Source: Devosia sp. SL43
GTDB taxonomy: Bacteria; Pseudomonadota; Alphaproteobacteria; Rhizobiales; Devosiaceae
DNA length: 64,000 bases
Reading direction: 5' to 3'
Assembly: GCF_021729885.1 (NCBI RefSeq)
Contig: NZ_CP063401.1
Location: forward strand, 1,364,001 to 1,428,000
In this document: in pieces, positions 8,148 to 19,825 of the stretch
Layout of the letters: the number at the start of each line of letters is the position of its first letter
How positions within the stretch are numbered: the stretch's first letter is position 1
The notes under the pieces: model-generated
What the model saw: the letters and a program-made list of their open reading frames with translations, nothing else
Database searches by the model: none
Told to the model about the DNA's origin: nothing
Position numbers and translations under genes: made by a program

Positions 8148-8840
8148 ATGTTTAACATCGATCAGATCGTCAAAGCCCTCCAGACCGACACCAATACCCA
8201 GCGCACCGCCATGACCGGCGCCGCCGGTCTTGCCGCCGGCATGCTGCTCAGCGGCGGGGGCTTGGGCAAGCTCGCCGGCAATGCCGTCAAGATTGGCGCC
8301 GTCGCGGCCGTTGGTGGCCTCGCTTACAACGCTTGGCAGAATTATCAGAAGAACCAGCAGGGCGGCGCGCCAGCACAGGCCCCGACTCAAGATGCTTTCA
8401 TTCCCGCAGCGACCGACAACCGCGCCCAGGAAGAACTGGGCAAGACGCTGGTGCGCGCCATGATCGCAGCCGCCAAGGCCGATGGCCGCATCGACGCCGA
8501 CGAGAAGGAAGCCATCTTCGGCAAGCTCGAAACCATGAACCTGTCGTCCGAAGAGAAGGCCTGGGTCTTCGACGAGTTGTCGAGCCCACTCGACATCAAT
8601 GCCGTCGTCGCCCGCGCCGATACTCCCGAACACGCCACCGAGATTTACGCTGCGTCGCTGGTCGCCATCACGGCCGACACCGCGTCGGAACGCGCCTATC
8701 TCGACGCACTGGCCGGCAAGCTCCGGCTCGATCCGGCGCTGGTCGCCGAAATCCACAAGGCCGCCGGCGAACAGGCCCCCTCCCCGGCGCCGGCCCCTGC
8801 CGCGCCATTTGCCTACACCCCCTCAGGCAGCAACGTCTGA
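8148..8840 (+). CDS. TerB-like / DUF533 family protein
   Basis: A 230-residue protein of the DUF533 (YebE) group within the TerB-like superfamily. A Gly/Ala-rich hydrophobic stretch at residues 20-65 (LLSGGGLGKLAGNAVKIGAVAA and following) precedes a helical domain with the family's IAAAKADGRIDADEKEAIF motif. A Pro-rich C-terminus follows. These proteins are annotated as tellurite-resistance-related by fold only. The ATG at 8148 is preceded by GAAGGGAG. Confidence 0.82.
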   Translation: MFNIDQIVKALQTDTNTQRTAMTGAAGLAAGMLLSGGGLGKLAGNAVKIGAVAAVGGLAYNAWQNYQKNQQGGAPAQAPTQDAFIPAATDNRAQEELGKTLVRAMIAAAKADGRIDADEKEAIFGKLETMNLSSEEKAWVFDELSSPLDINAVVARADTPEHATEIYAASLVAITADTASERAYLDALAGKLRLDPALVAEIHKAAGEQAPSPAPAPAAPFAYTPSGSNV

Positions 8841-8847
8841 CGTTCCA

Positions 8848-8879
8848 GAAGGGCCCCGACCGCTTGGTCGGGGCCCTTC
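8848..8879. terminator. Bidirectional terminator hairpin
   Basis: GAAGGGCCCCGACC pairs with GGTCGGGGCCCTTC across a GCTT loop, a 14-bp perfect stem between two convergent genes. Confidence 0.85.
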
Positions 8880-8882
8880 CAC

Positions 8883-9635
8883 TTAGTTGGCGTCGGTCAG
8901 CAGGAAGCGCCGGTTGAGCGCCTGCACGGGACGTGCATTATTGGCATAGTGGCTGGCGAACACATCGATCTGGTCGGGTGAGACCTGCACCGGATCGGTA
9001 AACACATTCCAGGTCACGATCTGCGAGCAGGGCGGCGTGGTGAGCGAGCCTTCGTAGCGGAAGGACGCGTGGTTGGCTGGCAGCAGGGCCGAGGGATCGA
9101 TCGTCTCGGGAACGGCCGCTTCGGTCCCGACAGCCGGCCACTTGGCCTCGACCTCGGTCAGCGCGGCATTGGCCTCGCCCGGCTGCAACAGCACACCAAG
9201 CACCAGCAGGTCGCCAGCTGCCGACTTGTGGACGAAATGCACTTCGAGCGGGCTATGCTCGCCGTTGAGCGTGTGTTCGGACTCGTGGTGGAAATGGAAC
9301 TGCACCAGGTCATAGCGCACGCCATTGAGCTCGGCATAGCCGCCCTGGCCATTGGTGTTGATCTGCACGGTATGGCCGTTGTCGACGACGGTCGGCGCAA
9401 AGGCCGTCCAGTGTACCTCAGCCGGGCTGAACTCGGCGTGGATGGCCTTGGTCGGCGTCAGGTCGATGGGTGACTGCTCCTGACCGACGGCGCAGTCCTT
9501 GAACTCTTCGGCGATATCACCCCAATGGCTGGGGTCCCCTTCGCCTTCGTAGCCCCAATGGCGATCTTGGGCGAAAGCAGGCGTGGAAATGGCCGCGATA
9601 GCCAGCAGGCTGGCGGCGAAGATCCTGATTGTCAT
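8883..9635 (-). CDS. Alpha-type carbonic anhydrase, periplasmic
   Basis: A 250-residue protein with a signal peptide (MTIRIFAASLLAIAAISTPA, cleavage at AFA|QD). It carries the alpha-CA core: the QSPIDL box, the zinc-binding VQFHFHHESEH (two His), EVHFVH (third His) and the SLTTPPCSQIVTW motif. It catalyses reversible CO2 hydration in the periplasm, where alpha-class enzymes usually act. The ATG at 9635 follows AGAGGAC. It is divergent from the LLM oxidoreductase gene across a 204-bp region that must hold both promoters. Confidence 0.93.
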   Translation of the reverse strand: MTIRIFAASLLAIAAISTPAFAQDRHWGYEGEGDPSHWGDIAEEFKDCAVGQEQSPIDLTPTKAIHAEFSPAEVHWTAFAPTVVDNGHTVQINTNGQGGYAELNGVRYDLVQFHFHHESEHTLNGEHSPLEVHFVHKSAAGDLLVLGVLLQPGEANAALTEVEAKWPAVGTEAAVPETIDPSALLPANHASFRYEGSLTTPPCSQIVTWNVFTDPVQVSPDQIDVFASHYANNARPVQALNRRFLLTDAN

Positions 9636-9839
9636 GATGTCCTCTATGACGCAATTGACGCGAACTGCACCACCCGATCGGGATCGGTCGGGGTCGCCCG
9701 CGCCTGCCGCTAGAAGCGGCGGCGCGCGACCTGAGCCCCGATTGTGGCGCTTCCGTGGAACCCGTCCGGTTACATCGCTGTGCGTTCTTGATCGCCTTCG
9801 GCAGGCAGTCCATCTGTCACCCAACACAGAGGTGCCCAG

Positions 9840-10880
9840 ATGGAACTCGGACTTTACTCCTTCGCCGAAAACACGCCAGATCCGCTCAACGGCGACCGGC
9901 TGCAGAGCCCGGCAGATCGGCTCAAGGACCTGCTTGAGGAAATCGAACTGGCCGACCAGCTCGGACTTGCCTTCTACGGCTTGGGCGAACATCACCGCCC
10001 TGACTTCGTCGCGTCGGCCCCTGTGACCATCCTCGCCGCAGCCGCAGCGCGCACGAAGAATATCCGCCTTTCCACCGCCGTGACGGTGCTGAGCTCGGAA
10101 GACCCGGTCCGCGTCTACCAGCAGTTTGCCACTCTCGACCTGCTCAGCAATGGCCGTGCCGAGATCATGGCCGGTCGTGGCTCGTTCATCGAGAGCTTCC
10201 CGCTCTTCGGCTACGCGCTGGATGACTACGACACGCTGTTCGAAGAAAAGCTCGAAATGCTGCTCAAAATCCGCGAGGGCGGCAAGGTCGCCTGGCCGGG
10301 CAGCGAGCACACCAAACCCATCCCCGGCATCGAGATCTATCCCAAGCCGGTGCAGAATCCGCTGCCGGTCTGGATCGCCGTGGGCGGCACGCCCAATTCC
10401 GTCGCCCGCGCGGCCTACCACGGCCTGCCCTTGATGATCGCCATCATCGGTGGCCAACCCCGACAGTTTGCCCCGCTAGTGGAGTTCTATCGCGAGACCG
10501 CCGAGAAAGTGGGGCGCGATCCCAAGTCTCTACCAGTTGGCATCAGCTCGCATGGCTTCATCGCCGCCGACAGCCAGGACGCCCGCGACATTGCCTTCCC
10601 GGCCCATAGCGCCGCCATGAGCCGCATCGGCAAGGAGCGCGGCTGGCCGCCGACCACCCGCGCGCAGTTCGACGCTGGTGCCACGCCTAACGGCGCCTAT
10701 TTCATGGGGTCGCCGCAGGAGATCATCGACAAAATCCTGATGCAGCATGAATGGTTCAAACACGACCGCTTCGGCCTGCAGCTGAGCGTCGGCACCCTGC
10801 CCCACGATAAGGTCATGAAGGCCATCGAGCTCTACGGCACCGTGGTGAAGCCGGCGGTCGATAAGGCGTTGGGCGCCTAG
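9840..10880 (+). CDS. LLM-class flavin-dependent oxidoreductase
   Basis: A 346-residue bacterial luciferase-like TIM-barrel protein. Motifs include the N-terminal [27 protein letters not shown] near residue 45, and [18 protein letters not shown] near residue 105, which is typical of F420- or FMN-dependent monooxygenases of this class. The substrate cannot be told from sequence. Its stop codon overlaps that of queF by 4 nt (CTAG read on both strands), so the two genes converge with no space for a terminator. Confidence 0.85.
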   Translation: MELGLYSFAENTPDPLNGDRLQSPADRLKDLLEEIELADQLGLAFYGLGEHHRPDFVASAPVTILAAAAARTKNIRLSTAVTVLSSEDPVRVYQQFATLDLLSNGRAEIMAGRGSFIESFPLFGYALDDYDTLFEEKLEMLLKIREGGKVAWPGSEHTKPIPGIEIYPKPVQNPLPVWIAVGGTPNSVARAAYHGLPLMIAIIGGQPRQFAPLVEFYRETAEKVGRDPKSLPVGISSHGFIAADSQDARDIAFPAHSAAMSRIGKERGWPPTTRAQFDAGATPNGAYFMGSPQEIIDKILMQHEWFKHDRFGLQLSVGTLPHDKVMKAIELYGTVVKPAVDKALGA

Positions 10881-11323
10881 CCGCGCCCGCGATAGGTCGC
10901 GACGCCCTGGTCCGGAACCCAGACGCCATCAGGAGTCTTGCCGGTCTGCCAGAACACGTCGATAGGCAGGCCACCGCGCGGATACCAGTAGCCCCCAATG
11001 CGCAACCAGCGCGGCGCAACGGTGGCGATGATCTTTTTGGCAATGTCGATCGTGCAACCTTCGTGGAAGGCGCCGTGATTGCGAAACGAGGTCAGATAAA
11101 GCTTGAGCGATTTGGACTCGACCAGGAACTGATCGGGCACGTAGTCGATCACCAGGTGCGCAAAATCGGGCTGACCCGTCACCGGGCAGAGCGAGGTGAA
11201 CTCTGGCGCCACGTACCGGGCGACATAGTCGATATCCGGATGCGGGTTCGGTACCGGGTCGAGCACCGCTACTTCCGGATGCGCTGGCGCTTCGACGGCG
11301 CGGCCGAGTTGCAAATCGCTCAC
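10877..11323 (-). CDS. queF: NADPH-dependent 7-cyano-7-deazaguanine reductase
   Basis: A 148-residue protein of the short (type I) QueF class. It contains the catalytic Cys in [13 protein letters not shown], the NADPH-binding [20 protein letters not shown] signature, and the following CTIDIAKKI. It reduces preQ0 to preQ1 in queuosine biosynthesis. It follows a 73-codon gene by 3 nt, so the pair is probably co-transcribed. Confidence 0.95.
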   Translation of the reverse strand: MSDLQLGRAVEAPAHPEVAVLDPVPNPHPDIDYVARYVAPEFTSLCPVTGQPDFAHLVIDYVPDQFLVESKSLKLYLTSFRNHGAFHEGCTIDIAKKIIATVAPRWLRIGGYWYPRGGLPIDVFWQTGKTPDGVWVPDQGVATYRGRG

Positions 11324-11326
11324 GGA

Positions 11327-11548
11327 CTACTTCCCCGAGCGCTTGATGGTCTTAATGGCCAGCGGCGGCAGGCCGGATTTTTCCGAGATGGCGCGGTCTT
11401 GGTCCATGATCGCGGTACGAGCCGGCTCATCGCCGTCCAAGCCCCCAAGCAGGCTTGCTTCCACCTTACGGTTGGAGCGCTGGCTGCCGTCCTCATAGAC
11501 GATGTCGAAGAACACAAATTCGCTGCGGGCGGTTGGCTTTTTTGCCAT
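11327..11548 (-). CDS. Small conserved-looking hypothetical protein upstream of queF
   Basis: A 73-residue protein with no recognised domain (MAKKPTARSEFVFFDIVYED...). A strong AGGAG lies 8 nt before the ATG, and the stop is 3 nt before queF, so it is very likely expressed and coupled to queF. It has mixed charge, no membrane segment and ends in basic residues (IKTIKRSGK). No function can be assigned. Confidence 0.7.
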   Translation of the reverse strand: MAKKPTARSEFVFFDIVYEDGSQRSNRKVEASLLGGLDGDEPARTAIMDQDRAISEKSGLPPLAIKTIKRSGK

Positions 11549-11634
11549 TGGTCTTACTCCTGTGCGGCAGGCCGGCCCCGCCGACCCAAATGGTCTGCAG
11601 GCACCGGCTTCTACCGAATTATTGTATGGTCGGG

Positions 11635-11925
11635 CTAGCGGAAGATCGCTTCGCCCTGCTCGTCGATGATCTGCCGGCCCTTGGACAACGCGATGGCGGT
11701 CAGATCGTCGCGTGATGTCATGCGATCGGCGCGAACAAAGCGGTAAGTCTTGAGCTCACCACCGATTTCTTTCTCGATCGTGCCAGCCAGCTGCAGCTCG
11801 CTGCCGGCCTTCATCTCGATCGCTTTGATCAGGAAGCCTTTGTAGCTTTCCTCGCCAAGCGCCTTGTCGCCAGCCGGCTCGGCGCTCGACGAGCCACCAC
11901 CGAACAGATTCTTCCAAAACGACAT
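11635..11925 (-). CDS. HlyU family protein
   Basis: A 96-residue protein starting MSFWKNLFGGG, with the HlyU-family core YKGFLIKAIEMKAGSELQLAG and a C-terminal ADRMTSRDDLTAIALSKGR. The family is named after a Vibrio haemolysin activator, but alphaproteobacterial members are small proteins of uncertain function that are not clearly DNA-binding. AGGAGACGAG precedes the ATG. It follows the DUF2442 gene by 10 nt in the rpoD transcription unit. Confidence 0.82.
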   Translation of the reverse strand: MSFWKNLFGGGSSSAEPAGDKALGEESYKGFLIKAIEMKAGSELQLAGTIEKEIGGELKTYRFVRADRMTSRDDLTAIALSKGRQIIDEQGEAIFR

Positions 11926-11935
11926 GGCTCGTCTC

Positions 11936-12241
11936 CTAATTTGGCGCTGCGCCGCGCAGGCGGCGGACCGGCAGCGGCAGTTGCAGCTCGCCGCGTTTTT
12001 CCATTTCCTCGCGCAACCAAAGTGGCGAGATATCGAAGTGGTTCGGCCAGGTTGGCACACCGTTCTTGAGCTCGACCCTGCCAAAGAAGCGCCGGTCACG
12101 CAACGGTTCCGTCCCCTCGCCCCGTTCCCCGATCATGCCAGCGGCATCGAAGGTGCCGTACGACTGATCGGAAAACGTCACCACCAGCTTGAACGGCACA
12201 ATGGCCCGGATGGTGGTGACCTTGAGGCGCGGAACGGCCAT
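11936..12241 (-). CDS. DUF2442 domain protein
   Basis: A 101-residue protein with the DUF2442 layout: a short beta domain (KLVVTFSDQSYGTFDAAGMIG), a conserved FFGRVELKNGVPTWPNHFDISP segment, and a basic tail. DUF2442 is often found next to toxin-antitoxin-like genes, but here it simply follows rpoD by 10 nt with its own AGGAG. The function is unknown. Confidence 0.8.
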   Translation of the reverse strand: MAVPRLKVTTIRAIVPFKLVVTFSDQSYGTFDAAGMIGERGEGTEPLRDRRFFGRVELKNGVPTWPNHFDISPLWLREEMEKRGELQLPLPVRRLRGAAPN

Positions 12242-12251
12242 GGTGCCGCTC

Positions 12252-14324
<2,073 letters not shown>

Positions 14325-14510
14325 CTGGTACTCCGTCGGAACCCGTAGCGCCCGGGTCCGAATAAGGCTTTAAGTGGTGACACCTCAAGGCAAGGTAAAG
14401 GTGGGTGACTTAGGCTTTAACGCCCCCAGCGCAACCCGGTTCGTCTCGGACGACTTTTGCATAGTGCCATACGCAAAATCGCGCGTACCCGCCGGTTTTC
14501 AGAGTTGCCT

Positions 14511-16445
14511 CTAAAAACTGCGTGTCGCGCGTCCCGATAACGAACCAAATCCTTCGATCAATGCCTCTGTGCCATCGACAGTGGTAATCTGGTTCTTGAT
14601 GTCCCGCAGCCTTTCAAAGGTTTCTTCGCTTGGGTCTTCGCCCAGCGCCGCTTCGGCTGCCTTGAGTTCCCTATTTAGCTGAACTTTCTTGTTATGCAAG
14701 GCCAAGGCATGACTCAATCCGGTCTCTGCGTCGACAAGGGCGATCTCCGAAGCGATCTGCCAGACCCCTTGGCGGGTCAGCACATCGGCCATTCGATCCA
14801 GCGCCGGCCCATGCCCGCGCACGCCCAAAGCCGCTTTGAGGTCGTCGGCCGAGATGTCGTGGTGGCGCACGACGAGGCTCAAAATCTCGCCCATCACTTT
14901 TTGGGCAGCCGGCGTCTCGAAATCGAGCGCGGCCAACAATTCGAACTTGTCTTCCACCAAAGCTGGATGATTGACGAGACTGAGGATGATCGCCGCCTCG
15001 CGCGGGGTCGCATCGGCCATCGAGCCCGGCTTCAATAGCCGCGAATTGCGCAGCGTGTCCGAGACGACCAGCTTGGGCGTGCCGCCCCGTGGGTAGCCGT
15101 AGGCGCCGCTCTGTCCATAGCGCTGCTGCCCACCGCGTGGCTCGAAGCGATTCTGCCGCATCGGCGCGAGGAAGGCCCGCAGCTTCTCGTCGAAGGCCTG
15201 CGCATAGTGGAAACGGACCGACGATTCCTGGATGGAATTGGCCCGCTCGCGCAACCGCGCCTGCAGGGCCGCCCGTGCTTCCGGCGTCTCCGGCACCAAG
15301 CCGCCGGTCTCCATGCTCCAGATTACGTCCGACAAAGACCGCGCCCGGTCGATCACGTCCGCAAACGCCGCCCTGCCCTGCGCCTTGATCAAGTCATCAG
15401 GATCAAGCCCCTCCGGCAGCGTTGCGATTTTGACCGTAAAGCCGGGCTTGAGATGCGGCATCACCAGATCGGCAGTCCGCTCTGCCGCTTTGAGGCCTGC
15501 CTTGTCGCCATCGAAGCACAACACTGGATCAGGCGTCATCTGCCATAGCATCTGTAAGTGCTCTTCGGTCATCGCCGTGCCGAGCGGCGCCACTGTGCCC
15601 TCGAAACCCGCCGCCACCGCAGCGATCACGTCGAGATAACCCTCGACCACGATCACGGTGCTGCCGTCGCGCGCCGCCTGCCGGGCGGTCTGACCGTTGT
15701 AAAGCGTCCGCCGCTTACTGAAGAGCTCCGTCTCGGGCGAGTTGAGATACTTGGCCGGCACATCCGCCGACATGGCGCGCCCGCCAAAGGCGATGACCCG
15801 CCCACGGAAATCCATGATGGGGAACATGACGCGGTTGCGGAACCGATCATAGGTCAGCGGATCGTCATCGCGGCTGGCCACCAGCCCGGTGTCGATCATG
15901 TCCTGTGCCGAGACGCCATTGGCCGCCAGATGCTCCTTGAGCCCGTTGCGGCTATCGGGCGCGAAGCCGATGCGAAACCGCGTCTGGCTTTGCGCCGAGA
16001 CGCCGCGTTCGAGCAGATAGCCCCGCGCCCGCGCTCCGATATTGTGGCTCAGCGCTGCCTCGAAATACTTCGTCGCCAGTTCCATGACGTCGATCAGGCT
16101 CTTGCGCTCGGCCTCGCGCTTCTCCTGCCGCTCGTCACGAGCCGGCATCGGCACACCCGCCATGCCGGCCAGCTTCTCCACGGCCTCGGGAAAGCTCATT
16201 CCGGCCTTTTCGGTCAGAAAGCGGAAGTGGTCCCCGGACACACCGCAGCCAAAGCAGTGATAGATGCCGCGCCGGTCATCGGCATGAAAGCTCGGGCTCT
16301 TCTCGCCATGGAACGGGCAGCACGCCCACATATCGCCTTTGCCGGGCTGCGACTTGCGCTTGTCCCAGATGACGTGCTCACCCACCACCTGCGTTATCGA
16401 CAGGCGCTGACGGATTTCATCCAGGAATTGGTCGGAGAAGCGCAT
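14511..16445 (-). CDS. dnaG: DNA primase
   Basis: A 644-residue primase. The N-terminal CHC2 zinc finger (CPFHGEKSPSFHADD and YHCFGCGVSGD) lies at about residues 40-70. The TOPRIM domain follows, with VIVVEGYLDVIAA and LCFDGDKAG holding the catalytic acidic residues. The C-terminal part is the helicase-interacting domain, less conserved. The ATG at 16445 (MRFSDQFLDEIRQRLSI) matches the usual family start. It synthesises RNA primers at the replication fork and probably shares a transcription unit with rpoD. Confidence 0.97.
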   Translation of the reverse strand: MRFSDQFLDEIRQRLSITQVVGEHVIWDKRKSQPGKGDMWACCPFHGEKSPSFHADDRRGIYHCFGCGVSGDHFRFLTEKAGMSFPEAVEKLAGMAGVPMPARDERQEKREAERKSLIDVMELATKYFEAALSHNIGARARGYLLERGVSAQSQTRFRIGFAPDSRNGLKEHLAANGVSAQDMIDTGLVASRDDDPLTYDRFRNRVMFPIMDFRGRVIAFGGRAMSADVPAKYLNSPETELFSKRRTLYNGQTARQAARDGSTVIVVEGYLDVIAAVAAGFEGTVAPLGTAMTEEHLQMLWQMTPDPVLCFDGDKAGLKAAERTADLVMPHLKPGFTVKIATLPEGLDPDDLIKAQGRAAFADVIDRARSLSDVIWSMETGGLVPETPEARAALQARLRERANSIQESSVRFHYAQAFDEKLRAFLAPMRQNRFEPRGGQQRYGQSGAYGYPRGGTPKLVVSDTLRNSRLLKPGSMADATPREAAIILSLVNHPALVEDKFELLAALDFETPAAQKVMGEILSLVVRHHDISADDLKAALGVRGHGPALDRMADVLTRQGVWQIASEIALVDAETGLSHALALHNKKVQLNRELKAAEAALGEDPSEETFERLRDIKNQITTVDGTEALIEGFGSLSGRATRSF

Positions 16446-16523
16446 GCACGCTAGATAAGCGCTCGGCTGCGCCAAGTCATCAGCATCACGCTGGATTATC
16501 CCCGCTGTCCCGTCGTCCTTGGC

Positions 16524-17054
16524 CTAATATCCGCGCATAACCAGCCGGACACTCCGTCCGTTTTGAACGCTCACCCGTTCCACGATAGGGAATTGAAGGA
16601 ACATGACATCGCTCCGCACATGAATCATCGCGATGACATAGTACTCGCCATCCGCCACGCGGTCGAAACTAAAAGATCCACCGGAACTGGCAATCGTCTT
16701 TCGCATATGCTGATCGTAAAGGGGATCAGCTTCGGGCATTCGCACGCCCGCCACCGGTTGCTTGCCACCGCCATAAATCGCGGCGATCCGCTCATCCGCG
16801 TAGGCGGTGCGGGGAACCAGGAACACATCCGTGCCAACCGCACGCAACAGACTGCCGTCGTTCCGGCGCACAAACGCCTGCCCGCTGACCTTGGCTCGAC
16901 CCTCGACGTTGATGAACGCTGCGGCCTGCGCATCAAACGACGTAGTCAGTACCACTGGCGCTCGCACGGTGACGCAACCCGAAACGAGCGCGACGAACGC
17001 CAGCATCGATGCTGACCGGACCAAGGCACGCCCCCATTCCCGCGCTACCAACAT
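16524..17054 (-). CDS. Putative lipoprotein of unknown function
   Basis: A 176-residue protein with a lipobox (ALVSGC, Cys at about residue 27) at the end of a hydrophobic N-terminal segment, so it is likely anchored to the outer or inner membrane by lipidation. The mature part has a VEGRAKVSGQAFVRR strand and SGGSFSFDRVADGEYYVIA, which resembles carboxypeptidase-regulatory/transthyretin-like beta folds. An internal ATG at 17006 is an alternative start and keeps the lipobox. No closer assignment is possible. Confidence 0.65.
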   Translation of the reverse strand: MLVAREWGRALVRSASMLAFVALVSGCVTVRAPVVLTTSFDAQAAAFINVEGRAKVSGQAFVRRNDGSLLRAVGTDVFLVPRTAYADERIAAIYGGGKQPVAGVRMPEADPLYDQHMRKTIASSGGSFSFDRVADGEYYVIAMIHVRSDVMFLQFPIVERVSVQNGRSVRLVMRGY

Positions 17055-17188
17055 TGTTGCCGCCCACGCATTTTGTTCACTATATGTCCCAACGTCGCTA
17101 CTGCAGAGTCAAGCGTAGTTTGGACAAGGCGCTGCTTGTTGGATAAGCATTCAATGGCCCATCGGGGTCGCCACCGCCGGGGTCTCAA

Positions 17189-17584
17189 GTGTCATCCACC
17201 AACAAATTTCCGCTTCGCACTTTCCTTCTGCTGACCGCGGTCCCTGCTGCTGTGGTCGGAGCAGGTCTCTGGTATCTGTCAAGCCTGCTACCCTCGTGCA
17301 TGATCAACGAACAGGCCCGCCTGACGTCACCTGACGGCCAGTTCGATCTAACTATCTTTTCCCGCGACTGCGGCACCTCCACGGGACCCAACACCCAGGC
17401 CGCCCTCATCCCCGCAGGCGGTGTCATACCTGAGGACGCCGCGAGCTTCGCCTCCTTCGGCACTGCCGCCAATCTCGCGCCCCGCTGGGACGGCTTCGGC
17501 AATATAGAGCTCACTGCCCCAGAGGGAGCAGAAATCTACCGGCAGGACGATGTGGTGGCCGGCAGGTCAGTCATCTATCGCTGA
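17189..17584 (+). CDS. Hypothetical membrane-anchored protein
   Basis: A 131-residue protein with a GTG start, one N-terminal hydrophobic anchor (residues 9-31) and an extracytoplasmic domain with SPDGQFDLTIFSRDCG. A TGPNTQAALIPAG motif and a LAPRWDGFGNIEL segment follow. I recall similar small proteins in many proteobacteria but cannot name a family with certainty. It is divergent from the lipoprotein gene. Confidence 0.6.
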   Translation: MSSTNKFPLRTFLLLTAVPAAVVGAGLWYLSSLLPSCMINEQARLTSPDGQFDLTIFSRDCGTSTGPNTQAALIPAGGVIPEDAASFASFGTAANLAPRWDGFGNIELTAPEGAEIYRQDDVVAGRSVIYR

Positions 17585-17894
17585 GCCCGAGACGGCCGCA
17601 CCAAACTCGTGCGTGCACTGCGCCGCATTTCCCGGCAATCACCATGGGCATCGCTGAGGCTGGGGCCTCAACGCCATCAAATCAGGACGCCGCCACGGCC
17701 GCGCACCCCGCGGTCACGCGGCAGTCGCCGCACCTCATCCCGCTCTCCAACGCCAGTCCGCCTCCAATGCAGGGCAGTAAATTCCTGACATCGTTATGAA
17801 AATATTTCGATGCCGGTTGTAGCCGTAAACAAGGAAATTCACTAATGAATACAATGGCATAGGAAAACTTAGTTAATTTCTGGTTAGGAACTTA
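17585..17894. other. 310-bp intergenic region upstream of the Tad-like genes
   Basis: No gene was seen. The right third (about 17790-17894) is noticeably AT-rich compared with its surroundings and probably holds the promoter of the Tad-like operon. A TTAA-N7-TTAG sequence at 17873-17887 differs by one base from the CtrA consensus TTAA-N7-TTAA and overlaps the ribosome-binding site. Confidence 0.5.
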
Positions 17895-19307
17895 GTGCTA
17901 GTTGTTAGCTATATGAAGCGAGTTCGATGTGATCTGAGCCCTGTGACGAATCCAAGATTCATGCAAGTATTTGCACGCGATTTCATGAGATGTGTCGCAG
18001 GCAACATCGCGGTCACGTTTGCCCTGTTACTGCCACTCCTGCTCATTGGTGCGGGTCTCAGCATCGACTATCTGCGCGCCTACGGCACCTACTCTGAAAT
18101 GCAGGCAGAGCTGGATCTAGCCCTCATCGCTGCCATCAAACAGGTCGACAATCTGAGTGCTGACGAAATCGAAGACGTCATTCACGACTGGTTTGGCGCT
18201 CAGACACGAGTCAGCACATTTTCCCTTGATGATATCTCGGTCGATATCGACGGCTCAACCATCAGCGCCATCGCCAGGGCACGCGTTCCCACCACACTGA
18301 TGCAGATCGCAGGCATCGATAGCGTCCCGGTATCTGTTGGCAGTGCGGTAGCTGGGCCCGCTACATCCTATCTCAACGTTTACCTGGTCCTCGACAAGTC
18401 GGCCTCGATGCTGCTCGCATCCAACACGCCTGACCAGGCCAAGATGACGTCCACGCTCGGCTGTGCATTTGCGTGCCACGACGGTGAAATCCACACCGTG
18501 GCAGGCGTGAAATACAACACGAACTATGCCTATAGCTCGACCCATGGCGTCGAACTGCGCACCGATGTCCTGCTCCACGCCATCAATCAGGTGCTCGACA
18601 CGGTGGAGAGCATCGATCCTTCAGGGAGCCGGATAAAGGTCGGTCTTTACCGGATCGCGGCCACCGCCGCTGCCACGCTCCCGCCGACATTCGACATAAG
18701 CGCGGTTCGTACCACGCTCAGCAATCCGACGAATCTTCTGACCAGTTCAAGCTCCACCGACGGTACGTTCTTCAACGACGCGCTGGGCGTACTGACGCCA
18801 ATGGTGGGGGTCAGTGGTGACGGGGTTAGCGAAAGTAGCCCGCTGAAACTGGTTATGATGATCACCGACGGCGTTCAGTCGCACCGATCGTGGGTCACGT
18901 CTTCCAATTGGAAGAAGTGCGTCTGGAGCGCCACGCCAACCTGCCCGATGTCGGCCAACAGCCGTCTGGTCGGACCCCTCAACCCTGAATGGTGCGATCC
19001 AATCAAGAATAATGGATCGACTGTAGCAACCGTTTACACCACCTACCTGCCAGTCACGAGCGACTGGGGCTACAACGGAACACTTGGCGCGACCATGGCC
19101 AGCAGCGCCTGGTCCTCCACGTGGGGAGGCGACCTGCACGCTGGAGTCTCATCAAGTATCACCCGGCTGGACTATCTGCCCATTGCACTGGAGGACTGCG
19201 CAACGTCCGCACAATACTTCATGCAGGCGACGAGCGACTCCGAGATCACCGAAAGCCTGACCACCCTGTTCACGCGTTATCTTTCCAGCGTCAGGCTAAC
19301 ACGATGA
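17895..19307 (+). CDS. TadG-like pilus-assembly protein with von Willebrand factor A domain
   Basis: A 470-residue protein. After a short cytoplasmic N-terminus, CVAGNIAVTFALLLPLLLIG is a Flp/TadE-type membrane anchor. A VWA domain follows with the MIDAS motif DKSASM (LVLDKSASMLLAS) and a LKLVMMITDGVQSH strand. Its architecture matches TadG of tight-adherence systems. The GTG at 17895 is preceded by AGGA at 17886-17889. ATGs at 17913 and 17961 lack a Shine-Dalgarno. The stop overlaps the next ATG (ATGA). Confidence 0.82.
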   Translation: MLVVSYMKRVRCDLSPVTNPRFMQVFARDFMRCVAGNIAVTFALLLPLLLIGAGLSIDYLRAYGTYSEMQAELDLALIAAIKQVDNLSADEIEDVIHDWFGAQTRVSTFSLDDISVDIDGSTISAIARARVPTTLMQIAGIDSVPVSVGSAVAGPATSYLNVYLVLDKSASMLLASNTPDQAKMTSTLGCAFACHDGEIHTVAGVKYNTNYAYSSTHGVELRTDVLLHAINQVLDTVESIDPSGSRIKVGLYRIAATAAATLPPTFDISAVRTTLSNPTNLLTSSSSTDGTFFNDALGVLTPMVGVSGDGVSESSPLKLVMMITDGVQSHRSWVTSSNWKKCVWSATPTCPMSANSRLVGPLNPEWCDPIKNNGSTVATVYTTYLPVTSDWGYNGTLGATMASSAWSSTWGGDLHAGVSSSITRLDYLPIALEDCATSAQYFMQATSDSEITESLTTLFTRYLSSVRLTR

Positions 19308-19825
19308 CAGGCAAGGTGCACTCAGGACGCCTGCACCGGGATCAGTCCGGCGCAACAGCAGTGGAGTTTGCCCTGCTGATCGGGCCATTCCTGTTCCTGT
19401 TGCTCGGCGTGCTGGAGGTGAGCATCCATTATTTCGTATCCACTGCCGTGGACTACGCCGTCCAGCGCACAGCTCGACTTGTGCGAACCGGACAGGCCCA
19501 AACCCAGGACCTCGTGGTAGACGATCTTCGCCAAGCCATGTGCGACGATATTCTCAACCTGTTCGACTGCGAGAGCAACAGCTACATCACCATCGAGGAG
19601 CTAGATAGCCTTAACGCTTCGACCTATGTCCTGCCCGTCAACAGCAGCGGTACCTTCATCGCTGATCAAACAATAGAGATGGGCCTTGGTGGCTCATACG
19701 TGATCGTTCGCGGCTTCTTCCAATTCTCACCACTGCTGGACGTCTTCGGCGCCTTGAAACCACGTCTCAATAACGGCAATCATCTGGTTGTCGCCAGCGT
19801 TCTGTTCCGCAATGAACCATTCTAG
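19304..19825 (+). CDS. TadE-like pseudopilin (first copy)
   Basis: A 173-residue protein with the TadE-type N-terminus: short basic leader, then DQSGATAVEFALLIGPFLFL, where a Gly-x4-Glu prepilin-type motif precedes the hydrophobic helix. The remainder is a small extracytoplasmic domain with a Cys pair (AMCDDILNLFDCES). It overlaps the TadG-like gene by 4 nt and the next pseudopilin gene by 14 nt, which shows a tightly coupled operon. Confidence 0.82.
   Translation: MTGKVHSGRLHRDQSGATAVEFALLIGPFLFLLLGVLEVSIHYFVSTAVDYAVQRTARLVRTGQAQTQDLVVDDLRQAMCDDILNLFDCESNSYITIEELDSLNASTYVLPVNSSGTFIADQTIEMGLGGSYVIVRGFFQFSPLLDVFGALKPRLNNGNHLVVASVLFRNEPF

Noticed and set aside
9636..10457. N-terminal extension of the carbonic anhydrase reading frame
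   Set aside because: The extension runs antisense to the LLM oxidoreductase gene. A signal peptide and ribosome-binding site mark the start at 9635.
17840..17870. Short ATG-to-TAG frame before the TadG-like gene
   Set aside because: Only a few codons long, with no ribosome-binding site or conserved feature visible.
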